Assembly (NCBI GenBank): GCA_002197995.1
Contig: NGZR01000001.1
Location: forward strand, 5,270,001 to 5,334,000
Source: Gaeumannomyces sp. JS-464
Lineage: Eukaryota; Ascomycota; Sordariomycetes; Magnaporthales; Magnaporthaceae
Reading direction: 5' to 3'
Length of the DNA stretch: 64,000 nucleotides
Each line of letters starts with the position of its first letter. Within the stretch, counting starts at the first letter, position 1. The notes beneath the pieces are model-generated. The model had not been told where the DNA came from. It ran no database searches and saw nothing but the letters and a program-made list of their open reading frames with translations. Positions 20,832-32,091 of the stretch are shown one piece after another. The translations under genes were made by a program, and so were the position numbers.

Positions 20832-22108
20832 TTAAGGGTTGGGCCCGTTGTCTCGAGGGCCGAAAGAAGGGCAATGACTGCGCGGCTGATGAGGTGTAGT
20901 TTTGCAGGTGGTCATTGAGAGGCTGAAAGGATGTGACAAGGGACTCCGCGCGGGTCGTGGTGGCGCATGTCACGAACATGAAAGACATGCGATGACACAG
21001 CCGAATGTACGTTTAGGGAGACCAGGATTATGGCTCTGCAGTTTACAACCCCAACGTTCGCTCCCATGTACGAATGCTCCCCTGGCGCACTTACGAGATG
21101 CTTGCCTCGGATTGCAAAGGAAGCTTCAATTCGCACATCATCAAAGGTCCCCATTTTCAAGTTGCAGTTGTACGCGTGTTTCGTGCTGGCAAGGCGGTTC
21201 TAAGCCCGCACAAATACAAGCCTGCGTCAGCACCGGAATGCGTAAGTCTCTCGGGGGTATAATTCAGCGTAGATAGATAGGTGTCCACTAACTCAACCTT
21301 GCTTCAGTGACCGCCGTGTGGGTGGAAGCACGGGCTGGGGACACTAACTATAGCTGGTGGAATAACAAATGGCGGAGGCTCCCGCTGGGGCTTTATTATG
21401 GGTAGCACCGAGATGCCCGCACAGTCGTTTTCGAGGCAAACCTCGTCAGGTGGCGGCGGAGCTTTGAGCCATCCGGGAGTATACGCGGGCTCGCTCGTTT
21501 TGAACATGTCAACGCGGGCGCGGTCCCAGAACGGGACCCCTCCATCATACAACCTCGTAGCTTGGGATGTGCACATCTGGTGCCTTTATAAACGCGCGAG
21601 GTCCCCCAAGCCTGGAAGTCCTGGCCGCAGTGCGTATCCATCAAAGCGAACGGCGGGAGGTCCTCGGGGCGATCGTCGTCGCCTGGAGAAAATTCAAGCG
21701 GCGGGCGCTCTTCCGAGCGTCGACGCATCCTTCGTGCCACGTTGACTTGTCCAGAATCCGGGGTTCTGGCATCATTCTATGAAAGACGCGATGATGATAG
21801 CCAGACCTGAGACCCCGTCAACCGAAGCGTGCCTGCTTCTGTCTCCTGGCGCTGGGCTCGCTGCGCGAGTGGTCGTTGCGGATCGAAAACAAGGTCCAGA
21901 TCCCGCCCTGTGATCCCGACGTACTTGCCGCCTGAGTCGAGGCCGGCGCGCCCGTCCACCCCGGTCATGAAAGCCGAGACATCAGGTAGTATGTGGCACC
22001 GCCAGGGAGCGATAGTGCCAGTACTGGGTGTTCCAGTCGTTACCACCCGTCCACAAGTGAGGTCCCGCTCACTGGAAGCGGGAAAGGGCCTGGGTGAGGC
22101 GGCGGCGC
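20832..22108. other. Intergenic region, 1.3 kb
   Basis: Several frames of 60-150 codons overlap here on both strands (for example 21304-21576 minus and 21829-22431 plus). None shows a family signal, so no gene is called. Confidence 0.4.
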
Positions 22109-22747
22109 TCACTGGATGTGGGAGGGGTACGCGGCGTCTGGGTGCTTTATGCGCAGCTCCGGGAGTCTCGAGTCTCGAGGCCGCGAACTCGTGGACAAAA
22201 AATGAAAGAGCATGCGCACGAGCACGCAAGGCGAGACTGGTGGCAGGTTCATGGCGTGGGCCCGGGGGTCGCGGGCCGGCTGCGCCTTGTACACCCAGAC
22301 TGCGTGCCTGGGGTGTGTACGGGGATCCTCATCGAGCCGGCCGTAATCGCTGTAGACGGGATCGGGGACGGCGTCGTGCGGAGAGGGACCCGGGTCGCCG
22401 GCAACATTGCCGACGAGAATGGTGCGCTTAGCCGACAGAAAGATCGAGAGGAGGGTGGGCGAGGCGCTGATGAGGGCGCGGAGGTCCATCGTCGAGCGCG
22501 CGGCGCATAGGATGGCAGTGAGAATTTCGTTGGGAAGACGTTCTGGCGGAGCGCTGCCGGCAGGGGGGGCGACTGAGACGTTTGCCGCGCCTCGTTGCCG
22601 GTGCCCTGCGGCCGGCTCTGCGCAACCATGGGCTGGCCTGTTGCGTTCTCCTTCTTTGTAGACGAAGTTGCTGCTTGACTTGCGTAAGTGAGGTGCGTGA
22701 CATCCAGATGGATGGATTGAGCGAGCGATGAGGTGTGGGGAGGACAA
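22109..22747 (-). CDS. F-box-like protein, possibly incomplete
   Basis: A 212-aa frame with an F-box-type core at about residues 70-115: PPERLPNEILTAILCAAR, then LRALISASPTLLSIFLSAKR. The LPNEIL start and the following helices are characteristic of fungal F-box-like proteins, which act as substrate adaptors in SCF ubiquitin ligases. The region after this core is Pro/Arg-rich and does not resemble the long C-terminal part such proteins usually have, so the gene may be truncated or continue through an unrecognised splice. The start and the N-terminal 60 residues are uncertain. Confidence 0.5.
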   Translation of the reverse strand: MSSPHLIARSIHPSGCHAPHLRKSSSNFVYKEGERNRPAHGCAEPAAGHRQRGAANVSVAPPAGSAPPERLPNEILTAILCAARSTMDLRALISASPTLLSIFLSAKRTILVGNVAGDPGPSPHDAVPDPVYSDYGRLDEDPRTHPRHAVWVYKAQPARDPRAHAMNLPPVSPCVLVRMLFHFLSTSSRPRDSRLPELRIKHPDAAYPSHIQ

Positions 22748-23082
22748 AAGACGGGCGAGCTATAACAAGCAAGTGGGAAAAATAAGAAGCACACCCAACA
22801 CCGAACCCACAATATTTTGGCCAACAAGCCGACTCAGAATCAATTCTAGCCTCACCTCAGGAGATGGAAACATGTCAATGACATTTGCTTGGGGGTATTT
22901 ATAACGCTTACGCCGAGTTCCAGCTTGCGCCGTGGAAATTTCTATGCGCCAGAAGAAGACGAGAAATGAAAAACTGTTTGCAGATACCGACCCCGCATTG
23001 ATGATTTGCGCCAAACTCCTGCATCCCAAATCGATCCTTCGAATGTAAAAACTAGTCAGGCCGGATCCTCAGAAAATCCCCC

Positions 23083-24894
23083 TCAAACGGAAGGACTCCG
23101 CTCCGGCATGCTGCATGTAGCATTGTCGCCCTCGACCCGCCGCTGCTTCTTTGGGGGCTGATACACCCCGTCGTCTGCGGAAAAGTTACGCTTGCGCTTG
23201 CTGCCGGCTTCGACCAGGGGGATGCAGATTGGGGCTTTCTCAACGGACGGCTCTTCAGCCAAGTTGACTGTCTCGTCCGGCGGTCCCGGGGTCTGGGAGT
23301 CGCAGTCCTGGACCGTCTCGGTTACATCGGGCTCCCAAAGCAGGGTGGTCTCTTCCGCAGGTTGTGTGGCCTCAAAGTCGGAGCGGTAAACACCGCCTGC
23401 GCTAGCGACGCCGATTGCGTCGATGAGCTCGATATCGTTATCAACCGGCGACCTAGGGGTTTCATCCACGGCCACATCTATCTCGACCTGGACCTGGCTC
23501 TCAATCTCTGGCGTGATGTCAAGCAGGTGCAGGGGCAGGGGCGACTCCTTGCCGTCACTTGAAGGCTCCGGAACTAGACTAGGCGCTGACATAGGAATAG
23601 GAGCAGTCTCTAGCAGGTGTCCGGCCTTAGCCGTAAGGTTAACATGATACTGATAATCTTCGAGCTCGCTGAGGGACTCGGGCGTCGAAAGGCGGCTCGC
23701 CTCGCTCTCGGTCTCGGACCCGCCGCCGCTGGACCAGGGATCGACCCTCTGAAAGTCCTCCTTCTGGATCTTGCACGAGCCGCACTTGTCCCCCTTGGGG
23801 CAGAACTGATAGTTCTCCAGGTCAACGGGGACCTCGGCGTAGTTGACGGCCTCGGCGACCGTGTACGTGACGCTGAACCCGGAGTGGTACGTCTTGGGCC
23901 ACGTCACGACGATCTCGCTGGCCGCCTGCACGACGGGGATGACGGCCGCGCCGGCCGCGCGCAGCGCCCCGTGGCCGCCGACGATGGAGTCGTGGCGCAT
24001 GAACTGCACCTGGTCCACCTTGGCCTGGGGCACCAGCTCCTGCGCCTTGAAGACGCGCTCGGCCGCCTCGCGCGAGCCCGGCGGGATCGCGAACCAGACC
24101 TTGGTCCCGAGGAAGAGGTGGTTCAGCGCGACGAGGTCCACGTCCTCGACATGCCACGCGAACGGCGCCAGCGGCTTGCCCTCATACTTGTAGGGCGTCA
24201 TGATTCCCCGGATGGCCTTGAAGTCGCGCAGGAAGTTATCGTGCAGCGGGTGGATCAGGCTCAGCGCCGGCACGCTGGCCTTTGCCCTGTTGTCGTCGAC
24301 CCCGTCGTTCATGATGTCGACGCCGGCCATGTAGCGGGTCTTGTGCAGCGCGCCGCGGTCGCCGAGCGAGGAGAGCCGCTCCCAGGCGCGGAGCACGTCC
24401 ATGGGCCTTGGGGTCTCCACCGCCGTCGGCCTCTCGAAGGCGCCGCTCTTGACCGGCTTGGGCAGGAGGCGGATGAAGTCGCCGGGGCCGACGGCTTGCC
24501 GGACGTAAGACGTGCAAGGGTGCTTCTTACCACGCAGAGCGGCGGGGAGGCGTAGGTCGCCTTCGGGTCGGTTGGTCAGGCTCGGCGGAACGCGGATCTT
24601 GAAGATTCCCTGCTCGGACGCGCCGAGTGATCTAGCCAATTTGAACAGGACTGGCAGAGAAGAGAATGCTGTGTTGTATCGGGCCCAGTCCCTTGTCTCG
24701 CGGTCTTCATCTCCCACAAGGAATGACTTGGTGAGCTGCTCCTCGGTCGGCAGGAGCACCAGGACCTTGTGCGGCACTCCTGGTGGTGCGGCGGCGTCGG
24801 CATGCTCGAGAAGCGGCTGTGTCTCCCATTGGTATTGGATGCCTTCGCAAAACCTGGCAGAGGAGGCCGTCTCGTGGCTGGGGGTAGGATTCAT
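23083..24894 (-). CDS. JmjC-domain protein (candidate Fe(II)/2-oxoglutarate lysine demethylase)
   Basis: A single-exon frame of 603 aa. Residues about 230-355 form a JmjC domain. The iron ligands are visible as H248 and E250 in AFAWHVED and H337 in KTYHSGFSV, and the middle strand reads KVWFAIPPGS, as in JMJD2/KDM4-type proteins (YAIPPE). Just after it, CPKGDKCGSC (C365, C371, C374) suggests a small zinc site. The N-terminal 220 residues may hold a degenerate JmjN-like part but I cannot confirm it. The C-terminal third is acidic and disordered and ends in a basic KRKRNF / PKKQRR region, a plausible nuclear localisation signal. No PHD, Tudor or AT-hook is visible. Activity on histones is inferred from the fold. 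Confidence 0.85.
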   Translation of the reverse strand: MNPTPSHETASSARFCEGIQYQWETQPLLEHADAAAPPGVPHKVLVLLPTEEQLTKSFLVGDEDRETRDWARYNTAFSSLPVLFKLARSLGASEQGIFKIRVPPSLTNRPEGDLRLPAALRGKKHPCTSYVRQAVGPGDFIRLLPKPVKSGAFERPTAVETPRPMDVLRAWERLSSLGDRGALHKTRYMAGVDIMNDGVDDNRAKASVPALSLIHPLHDNFLRDFKAIRGIMTPYKYEGKPLAPFAWHVEDVDLVALNHLFLGTKVWFAIPPGSREAAERVFKAQELVPQAKVDQVQFMRHDSIVGGHGALRAAGAAVIPVVQAASEIVVTWPKTYHSGFSVTYTVAEAVNYAEVPVDLENYQFCPKGDKCGSCKIQKEDFQRVDPWSSGGGSETESEASRLSTPESLSELEDYQYHVNLTAKAGHLLETAPIPMSAPSLVPEPSSDGKESPLPLHLLDITPEIESQVQVEIDVAVDETPRSPVDNDIELIDAIGVASAGGVYRSDFEATQPAEETTLLWEPDVTETVQDCDSQTPGPPDETVNLAEEPSVEKAPICIPLVEAGSKRKRNFSADDGVYQPPKKQRRVEGDNATCSMPERSPSV

Positions 24895-26047
24895 GTTTAT
24901 ATGTGATGCGTATGGGTTGCAGAATTTTTTGAGCGGTAGAAGGTACGGGAGAAAATCTTTTGGTGCCTTTGGATCCGGCGTGGCAGCTGGGCTCGTTCAG
25001 GAGGCAAGGTCTCGTGTGCGTCTTTATACCGGGTGCAGTAAACGCGGCATCCGGTCTCGTATCCTTCTTTGATGCCGGCATCCAAATATATGGCATGGCA
25101 GTCCGACTTTGGCGCCAAACAAAGACGCGAATCCGGGTGCGGCGAGGTCCCATGGCCTGTTCCAGCAAGACTCCCTTTGAGCACGTCGCGAGAGTCACAA
25201 AGGGAAAACAGCTGGGGCGACTTTGCAAACAATTGGTCAACCGATTCCCACACAATCAAGGAGACAGTCAACGCGACGCCAGCAAACACGACATTCTGAG
25301 GCATTCTCTCGGACAACCAGGCACCAAAGATGGACGGAGAACGGTAGGCAAATAACTAAAGGGCGCGACCTCTGGGAGGGGGGCAGCGTCTCGGAGGACC
25401 CCAGCGACGATTTTGCTCCAGCCACACCCCACAACGTGCATTCAAATGGCATGGAGAACAAAGCTTGGAGTATTTGATGGCACGCAATCTTCTCGCCAGG
25501 GTTTGCACATCGTCGGTAGAAACCGCCTCGTCGCTTCGTGGAAACTCTTTTTCGACCCGGCGTAAAAACGTGACGCTGGCTTGAAGCCGTGGAATCCAAA
25601 CTCATTGTGCTGTGTAAGGAGTTGGCCCGTGCGCCGGTGCCCTACTTCACCCACGAGAGCGTCACCCACCGGATTGTCACCTCTCTCTAAGAACACGGAC
25701 AATACAGAGCTATTTCCCTCTTTTGCAGGCGGCCCTGCGGCCGCCCTACACCTCCAACATGCTGTGAGTCGAAATGGGCAAATCAGGCCAGGGAGGAGAA
25801 GGGAAACACCTGGAGATTTCATGGTGGAGGTAGATCTGCCGTGTCGCATCCGTCGATGTTCCACATCTTTTGTCCTGATCGCCTATTTGAAGAACAAAGA
25901 CAGGCAACATTCCCCCTATTCCGTCGTCCAATCCTGCCAGGAAGGAAGAGCGACAAAGGACCGCAGATACCAAATTTCCGCTTCTCCATTTCTTCGAGTT
26001 GCTAGATCACGGAAACACCGACTATTCCCTATCCCCACCTAGGGAAG
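24895..26047. other. Intergenic region, 1.15 kb
   Basis: No supportable gene. It contains the JmjC promoter at its left end and the 3' flank of the oxidoreductase gene at its right end. Confidence 0.45.
25022..25028 (-). promoter_or_regulatory. TATA box upstream of the JmjC gene
   Basis: TATAAAG on the minus strand, about 130 bp before the start codon at 24894. Confidence 0.45.
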
Positions 26048-27160
26048 TTATTCGTCCAGATTGGGCATCTTGGCCGCACCAGTGCCCTGTTTGATGTCAG
26101 CTTCGAGCAGCTGGAAGTTGACACCCGAGCCCGCGCTGGCACCCGTGGCGATAGCCCAAGCGACCTGCTTGAGAGGAACAGCGCAGTCCCCTGCAGCGAA
26201 GACTCCCTCAACCGTTGTCTCGCCAAACGGTGGCTTTGCTTTGATGTCACCGCCCTCAGTCAGCTCCACGCCGAGTTGGACGTGCAGATCAGATGTATGG
26301 AGGGTTTGGGGCTTGTGGGCAAGGAAGCCGAGCCGCTCCTTGCTGCCACCGGCGAGGTGCACATCGATCCAGATCGGCTCGTCTCCTTCCTCCTGCTGCA
26401 GCTTGACAATAGCTTGGGGCAGGATCTCGAACCCCTGATCCCTCAACTTCATGATGCGTGGATCTTCAAGAAGCTTCGTATTGCCGTCAAGAAATATGAA
26501 AATTCGCCGCGCGAACTGCTTGGCGAGGTGGCCAAAGTGGACAGCAACCTCCATCTCGGCGTCGAGAACGGCCTTGTCGACGACGAGCATGCCGGCTTTC
26601 TCTGAATTTCTTTGTTCGTAGCCATGACAGAACAGGCAATGGAATCTGCATAGTGGTTTTTTCAGTCAGCATGGGATAAATGTCAGGGCAAGTGCACCGG
26701 GGACCGGAAAATATGTGCGTATGGATGCATGGAAGAATTCGGATTCCCACATCGTTTTACCCCAAGCTTGGGTGTAGCCCTGGATATCCGGGAACTTGTC
26801 TCTCACCCCCGTAGCCAAGATAATCTTCTTGCCGGCCCAGGTACGTCCTTGATCGTCGAGGAGCCCGAATTTCATTCCACCGTCGAGCTTCTTGACCGAC
26901 ACTGCGCCCGAGTTTGCAAAGGAGATCGTCCCGGGGTACCGCTCGCGAATCTCGCGGGCGGCTTGCTCTCGATAGGCCGCGGGTGACTGGTGGTCCCAGG
27001 TGGGGACGGTGTGCATGTGCTGCGAGCTCGCGTTGCGAAAGACACCCGTGTCAAACACAACGGCGGTTCGTAGAACACGCCCTAGTGCCAGAGCTGCTGC
27101 CAGCCCTGCAGGCCCAGCTCCAACGATGAGCGCATCGAAAATTTTGGTGGGGTTGGCCAT
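26048..27160 (-). CDS. Thioredoxin-reductase-fold FAD oxidoreductase (GliT-like)
   Basis: Two exons on the minus strand, 27160-26751 and 26645-26048 (intron 26750-26646), give 335 aa. The FAD-binding GAGPAG is at residues 14-19. The redox-active dithiol is in FHCLFCHGYE (C140, C143), created exactly across the splice. A second FAD motif, GDCAVPLKQVAWAIATGASA, is near the C-terminus. Layout and length match low-molecular-weight thioredoxin reductase-like enzymes. In fungi this branch includes GliT-type dithiol oxidases of secondary-metabolite clusters and self-contained flavin disulfide reductases without a thioredoxin partner. No biosynthetic core enzyme is adjacent, so a general thiol or detoxification role is as likely. 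The protein is complete, with no frame problems. Confidence 0.88.
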
Positions 27161-28040
27161 TATGGGGGATGAGATGGTTGAGAGCCTATTGCGGAAATGG
27201 CTCTGAAAAGTGTTCCGGCTGGTGTGTCAGCACAGCGTCGTCTTGTGCTTTTAGCTAGTAAGAAATGCCCCAGAGATTTCTGTTAGCATGGCGAGAAAGG
27301 TTCGGATCGGAAAAACAGAAATTTCACGGCCCTTTTGAATGCGCCTGTCCTCGGGGATCTGCCGCAACTTTCGGAATAAGTCCGAGGAATGTGTGCGAAA
27401 TGTCTCCGACACGTGATAACGGCAAGGGATCATCACCTATCGCTACGTAGAAGCCATTCTATTCACCATTCATACTTCCTCATAGTAGCTTGGGCCATGG
27501 CAAAATACGATATCTGGTATCCGGGGGCGAAGAATGATAACATAAGTCGCTGTCTCGATTGGGACTCTGGGATGACAACCACGGCAATTTGGCTGGGGGA
27601 AACACGGGATTTCCCTTCTAACTCCCTGCTCTTCTAAGCCGGAAACTATCCAGTCGACCCTTACTACGACGAGGTGGACTTTAATTATAGCTTGCATTAA
27701 GCCCAACAACCACTACAAGAGACCGTAACAATCAGCCGCGTAATAACTTCCTCGATACAGTTCCAAATTATACCGCTTATGTAGACTAATCTCCAGATAG
27801 CTATACTCTTTTTGAGGAAATCATGGAGACATTGTTGTCTCGCTCCGGAGCCAGGGAGATTGGCGACAAAGGCCTTGTTAGCAAAGAGACTTCTGCAAAT
27901 GAAACAAATGTGACAAAAACATGTGCTCGCAATGCTCACAGCATTCACGCCTAAGAGCACAAAGAGCGATAACACGCCTTCTTTTCTTCAATGGCGGAGT
28001 ACCTTCGCCGCCTGATCGAAGATCTTCCGTTGCTAATGGT
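27161..28040. other. Divergent intergenic region
   Basis: No gene seen. This spacer lies between two divergently transcribed genes and should hold both promoters. Confidence 0.45.
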
Positions 28041-28048
28041 TATATAAT
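28041..28048 (+). promoter_or_regulatory. TATA box upstream of the coiled-coil gene
   Basis: TATATAAT lies about 160 bp before the start at 28205. Confidence 0.4.
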
Positions 28049-28204
28049 ACTCGAAGCTCATCTCATCTTCCTCTTCATCCTCATATCTCGAGCGCAAGCA
28101 CTATCTACCCTTGATTACAGCAGATAGCGGCAATCAGCCAGGGAAAGTCTGTCAAATCCACCTCCTTTCTCACCATCTATCCTCCCAAGCGCAGCATAGC
28201 AGCC

Positions 28205-28873
28205 ATGGATAGACTCACAGCTATCGAGCGGAGGATGGTGGAGCTAGCACAGTCCAAACTAGATCATTGCAACTCCCAGGTCAGCGCTATTGGCACCTCA
28301 GTTGAGCTGCTGCGGGAGCAGGTCGTAGGGGCTACGGAGCACATGGATTCCGTCTACAGCGACCTTGCCGCCACTGTCGAAGAGGAGAAAGATATCAATG
28401 ATGAGATCCCCTCGCTGTCAGAGGACTTCAACAAGCTGGATGCCCACCTCAAATTCGCGATGACCAAGGCCGGGGCCTTTGAGGACGACCGCACACCCCT
28501 AGCGAGGGTGGTAGTCGTACAGCAGTACCTCAGGGTCACAGAGAAGTACCACAAGCAAGCCAAGAAGAAGTTGTACCGGAAGCGGGCACGCCTCGCGGTG
28601 CTGTCCAGGGTTGGAAAGGAACAGAGGGCCTGCCACGAGAAAGCCGTCAGCTCGCTCGACCATACGATACAAAACGCCGAACGCGACTACAGGCAGTTCG
28701 AGATGGAGTTGCTCTCATTGCGGACCCAACTAGACGTGTGGGAGCAGATCGCCTCGGCCGAGAAGCTGGCTGGCTACGAGGCGGGTGTGGGCGAGATCCG
28801 CCAGAGTGAGGATATTCTTGTCCGGAACGCCGCGGAGGAGGTCTTCTCCGAGGCTCAGGGTGAGCTTAACTAG
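28205..28873 (+). CDS. Coiled-coil protein, 222 aa, function unknown
   Basis: An intact single-exon frame with a good start context (AGCCATGG). The sequence is almost entirely charged, with heptad-like spacing, in two helical blocks (about residues 1-75 and 105-190) separated by a short turn (FEDDRTPLARV). There is no signal peptide, membrane segment, zinc-binding or catalytic motif. It reads like a soluble helical-bundle or scaffold protein. I do not recognise the family. Confidence 0.7.
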   Translation: MDRLTAIERRMVELAQSKLDHCNSQVSAIGTSVELLREQVVGATEHMDSVYSDLAATVEEEKDINDEIPSLSEDFNKLDAHLKFAMTKAGAFEDDRTPLARVVVVQQYLRVTEKYHKQAKKKLYRKRARLAVLSRVGKEQRACHEKAVSSLDHTIQNAERDYRQFEMELLSLRTQLDVWEQIASAEKLAGYEAGVGEIRQSEDILVRNAAEEVFSEAQGELN

Positions 28874-30617
28874 GCATCCATCTTTCGGAAAGAATCAAAA
28901 CCGGGTGCTTGATCAGCAACATGGCTCGCCCTGGGCTAGTTAGCCGGCTCCCATAAAGATCTACCTCATTCATCGATCAGCTGGCCGGTAATCAAGTTCG
29001 TGTTGCCCAGTATATTACAGCGATTTTCTTTCTGATGCAATCAAAGTGAGCACTAACGTGACGATCACGGATCCTCGGTGAAAGCGACACTCCTTTGGGC
29101 ACGTTCCCCGTAAATACCGCTGACAAGGCCTGCCGTTTAGGTAACTGTCTGGCCGTCGCAAAAACTACACAGTTTCGGGAATCATCAATCTTTGGCAGCT
29201 ATCATACCTGCCCACCTTGTCAGCAAACAATTCGGCTACAAATTCCTGACCGGGCAAAACATTTGGGCTGAATGATGACGCGCGACACACGCTGTGGATA
29301 AGAAGCCAACAGCATGCCCGCATCGTATGCCAAGAAATATCTCAACAATCTCGTTCACTCCATCTCTTGTTGAAGCCTTTCTTGGCTGGTACGCTGGCTA
29401 CCACTCTGGTAAACTGGTTCCCAAATGGAGGTCCTCGGTGGGATGTAACGCGCCGGGATCCGAAATATCGATCCGCGCACACGACCATCCAGTACGTGTA
29501 AATAACCACACTGAGGTGGCTCCGTCAGAAAATTCAGGGCCATGCTGACAGAGATTATTAGTTGGGGGTTCATATTTCAGGCTAAAATCGTGACCATTCC
29601 CCTCAAGGCTTGACCCGCAGTCTAGCCTCGCCAAGTCAAAAGTCCACCCGCGAGAACTCCATATTTTGTGGCTTCAGTTTGCACCCCGAAAACTGTACCC
29701 TCGAGACATTTTCCAGATGCCTTGTCCTTGGTTCAGCCCTGACTTGATCACCTTCCCCCATCAACTGATAAATACGAATAGGATATTGGGACCACAACCC
29801 CGCATCCTTTCTCACGTAGTACAAACTCCAGCCGTCAGCCCTCCGTCCGACTGTGAATTAGAGCTGACAGGAGCTCGGCGATCAACCGCTCAGGCCCGGG
29901 GGCGCTGCCGAATGGAGTTTAGACAGCTTACCAGTTCGTCGTCTTCGGGCTCGTATTCGAGGAGAGGTCGTAAATCGGGTACGTTGCCACGATGGTCGGA
30001 CAAACTGGACCCCGGTGCCGTCGTGACGACCTTGGCCAGCCAGTGGGATGTCAAAACCGGAGCGGAGCTGACACACGGCGCAGGTGGTGGCTTCAGACAC
30101 CCCACCTGCTCCTACAGGGCGTCTTTACCGGAAGGCGGGCAGTTGCATCGAACATCCAGCTCAACGGCGTCGGATACGGGAGGATTTTACAAAAACTTGT
30201 GTAGCAATACTATGTAGGAAGCCTGGGAGGGTGGATCGGAGCACCAATCTCAAGGTGGTCGGGATGACGCCGAGCGCCGAGTGAGATAATACTCCTACAC
30301 CGAGCTCAGCCCTCATCACTACCCTGAAATCCTGTTCTACACTTTTCCTGACCTGATGTCAAAGCCGCTATCTTGTTGGGGTAGCATCTTTGGCATGATT
30401 TCGCCGAATTCCGCTCCGTTGATATGGGAAGCCGTTCTATGCTAGCTGAAAGCCTACACACCAACAGGAATTAGCTTGCCTTTGCCCGTTGGATCGTTCG
30501 CCAGAAGGATCAACCCATGTAGCTCATGACCTCCCTTGGCGTAGTGTACAATGGGTTTGTATCCTTGGTGTTGATGACAAGCCTAGACAATGAACGGACC
30601 GCGCTTGCTTCGCAAAG
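28874..30617. other. Intergenic region, 1.7 kb
   Basis: The longest frame (29666-30217) shows no motif, and I call no gene. Confidence 0.4.
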
Positions 30618-30625
30618 TATAAAAG
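30618..30625 (+). promoter_or_regulatory. TATA box of the cysteine-rich protein gene
   Basis: TATAAAAG lies about 190 bp before the start at 30813. It is followed by a C/T-rich leader, common in strongly expressed fungal genes. Confidence 0.5.
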
Positions 30626-30812
30626 CAAGCTGGCTGCAGGTTGATTGTCCAGCTTCTCTTTGTTTAAATCACTCACAAGCCTCCCTCCTCCCCTACAAAA
30701 CCCCATCATTTCTCTACCAAAGGCCCCCTTTGTAGGCTCGCAACCATCTTCCACGTCGGCTTGATCAATAGCTTTTGACCGATCTGCCATCGCCTCTCAT
30801 CCATCCTTCATC

Positions 30813-31418
30813 ATGGTTTCTCACTCGCTCAAGACGAGCCTTCTGGCTGGCTTTGTTGCCTACCTGCCCCTGGCCGCCGCGGCTCGCCCACCAGTCGGCT
30901 TCCGCGCCGAGAAGCGCGCAGAGGCCGCCGTCGAGGCCCGTGCCGCTAGCCCCTGCGACACTGTGAAGTGCGGCTGGGGACAGGTCTGCCAGCCCTCGGT
31001 GGACGGCAAGGGGGCCACCTGCGTCGACGTTCCTCCCGAGGGCCTGTGCGGCACCATCGCCTGCCCTCCCGGCACGGAATGCTGCAACAGGCTGCTGAGC
31101 ATCTGCGTCAAGCCGGGCAGTCCCTGCCCTCGGGCGGCCCCCGAGGCCGTGGAGACCCGCGAGACCAAGGAGAAGTGCGGGCCCGTCCTCTGTGAGGCCG
31201 GCACCGAGTGCTGCAACTCGAGCTGCGGCATTTGCGTCAAGCCCGGCGGCGGGTGCACCAAGCAGATCTGCCTGCCGCCTTACGACGGCACCGGCCCCAA
31301 GTGCGGCAAGGGCAAGTGTTCCCAGGGAATGGTTTGCTGCAACTCGAGCTGTGGCATTTGCACTCTCCCTGGCGGCTCCTGCACCCAGCAGATTTGCGAG
31401 GACAAGCAGGTTCAGTGA
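30813..31418 (+). CDS. Small secreted cysteine-rich protein with repeated modules
   Basis: 201 aa, one exon. Residues 1-23 are a signal peptide (SLLAGFVAYLPLAAAA), followed by a pro-region with a likely Kex2-type site (EKR, near residue 32). The mature part contains a repeated cysteine module with the pattern C-G-x3-C-x2-G-x2-C-C-N: one at about 72-100, a second at about 120-150 and a third at about 165-195. The last two share GICxxPGG. A diverged module precedes them (CDTVKCGWGQVC). All cysteines are consistent with disulfides in an extracellular protein. Candidate roles are effector-like, wall-binding or protease-inhibitor-like. The family occurs in fungi but I know no function for it. Confidence 0.75.
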   Translation: MVSHSLKTSLLAGFVAYLPLAAAARPPVGFRAEKRAEAAVEARAASPCDTVKCGWGQVCQPSVDGKGATCVDVPPEGLCGTIACPPGTECCNRLLSICVKPGSPCPRAAPEAVETRETKEKCGPVLCEAGTECCNSSCGICVKPGGGCTKQICLPPYDGTGPKCGKGKCSQGMVCCNSSCGICTLPGGSCTQQICEDKQVQ

Positions 31419-32091
31419 GAAGGAGGTCGAGGCGCACTGAGTGACGACAGGTTTCGGAGAGATTTTGGGGTATCAAACACCATTTCGTGGCTGTGGTAGT
31501 CGACCAAGCGGATTTTCATTGGAATATGCGACCTGATTCGATCGGATTTGTTCCCGTGTTTCCATTTGGTAGTCCGTGAAGTCAGCTTTTGCGATTTTCT
31601 CTTCATTTTGTACCTTTTAATATATGATGCACAAGTACCATCAGACCAATCGCCAAGTGATCTTGATCGTGACGATCCCGGACATCAGTCGAACCGCGAC
31701 CCCCTGAAGTGTTCTTCTGCAAGGAAGTCATTGGCCCGCGGAAGCACGCGGGGCACCCGCAGTGTCAACTTGACACCAACAGCCCTAGACATGGAGCCGG
31801 CGATGCGTGGTTGTGGCGCACGGCTATTGGCCGGTTCAGGGGGCAGACGCCGGTGCAACCCCTGAAAACCAATCGAGGCCAGGAAATAGGCGTTAGTCCC
31901 GCAAGAGATTTTCCCCCGCTATCCACAGGGGGGCTTTCATCTCCCAGCCCCATGCACGCGAGCCGCGTGTCCCGATGTAAAGGCGTGTTGCCCCGACTTT
32001 TCTCTTGCCATGTTCTGTTCGTGCCCAACTCAAGGGCGGCCAGGCGTCCAGCTCCCGGCGAAGATTGCTGCGACCACATCGCCGAGAAAAC
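31419..32091. other. Intergenic region before the STAND gene
   Basis: No gene is supported. A frame opening at 32005 runs into the STAND gene, but the more credible start codon is at 32092. Confidence 0.45.

Noticed and set aside
23617..24555. 312-aa plus-strand frame opposite the JmjC gene
   Set aside because: Antisense shadow of a GC-rich exon, with no motif of its own.
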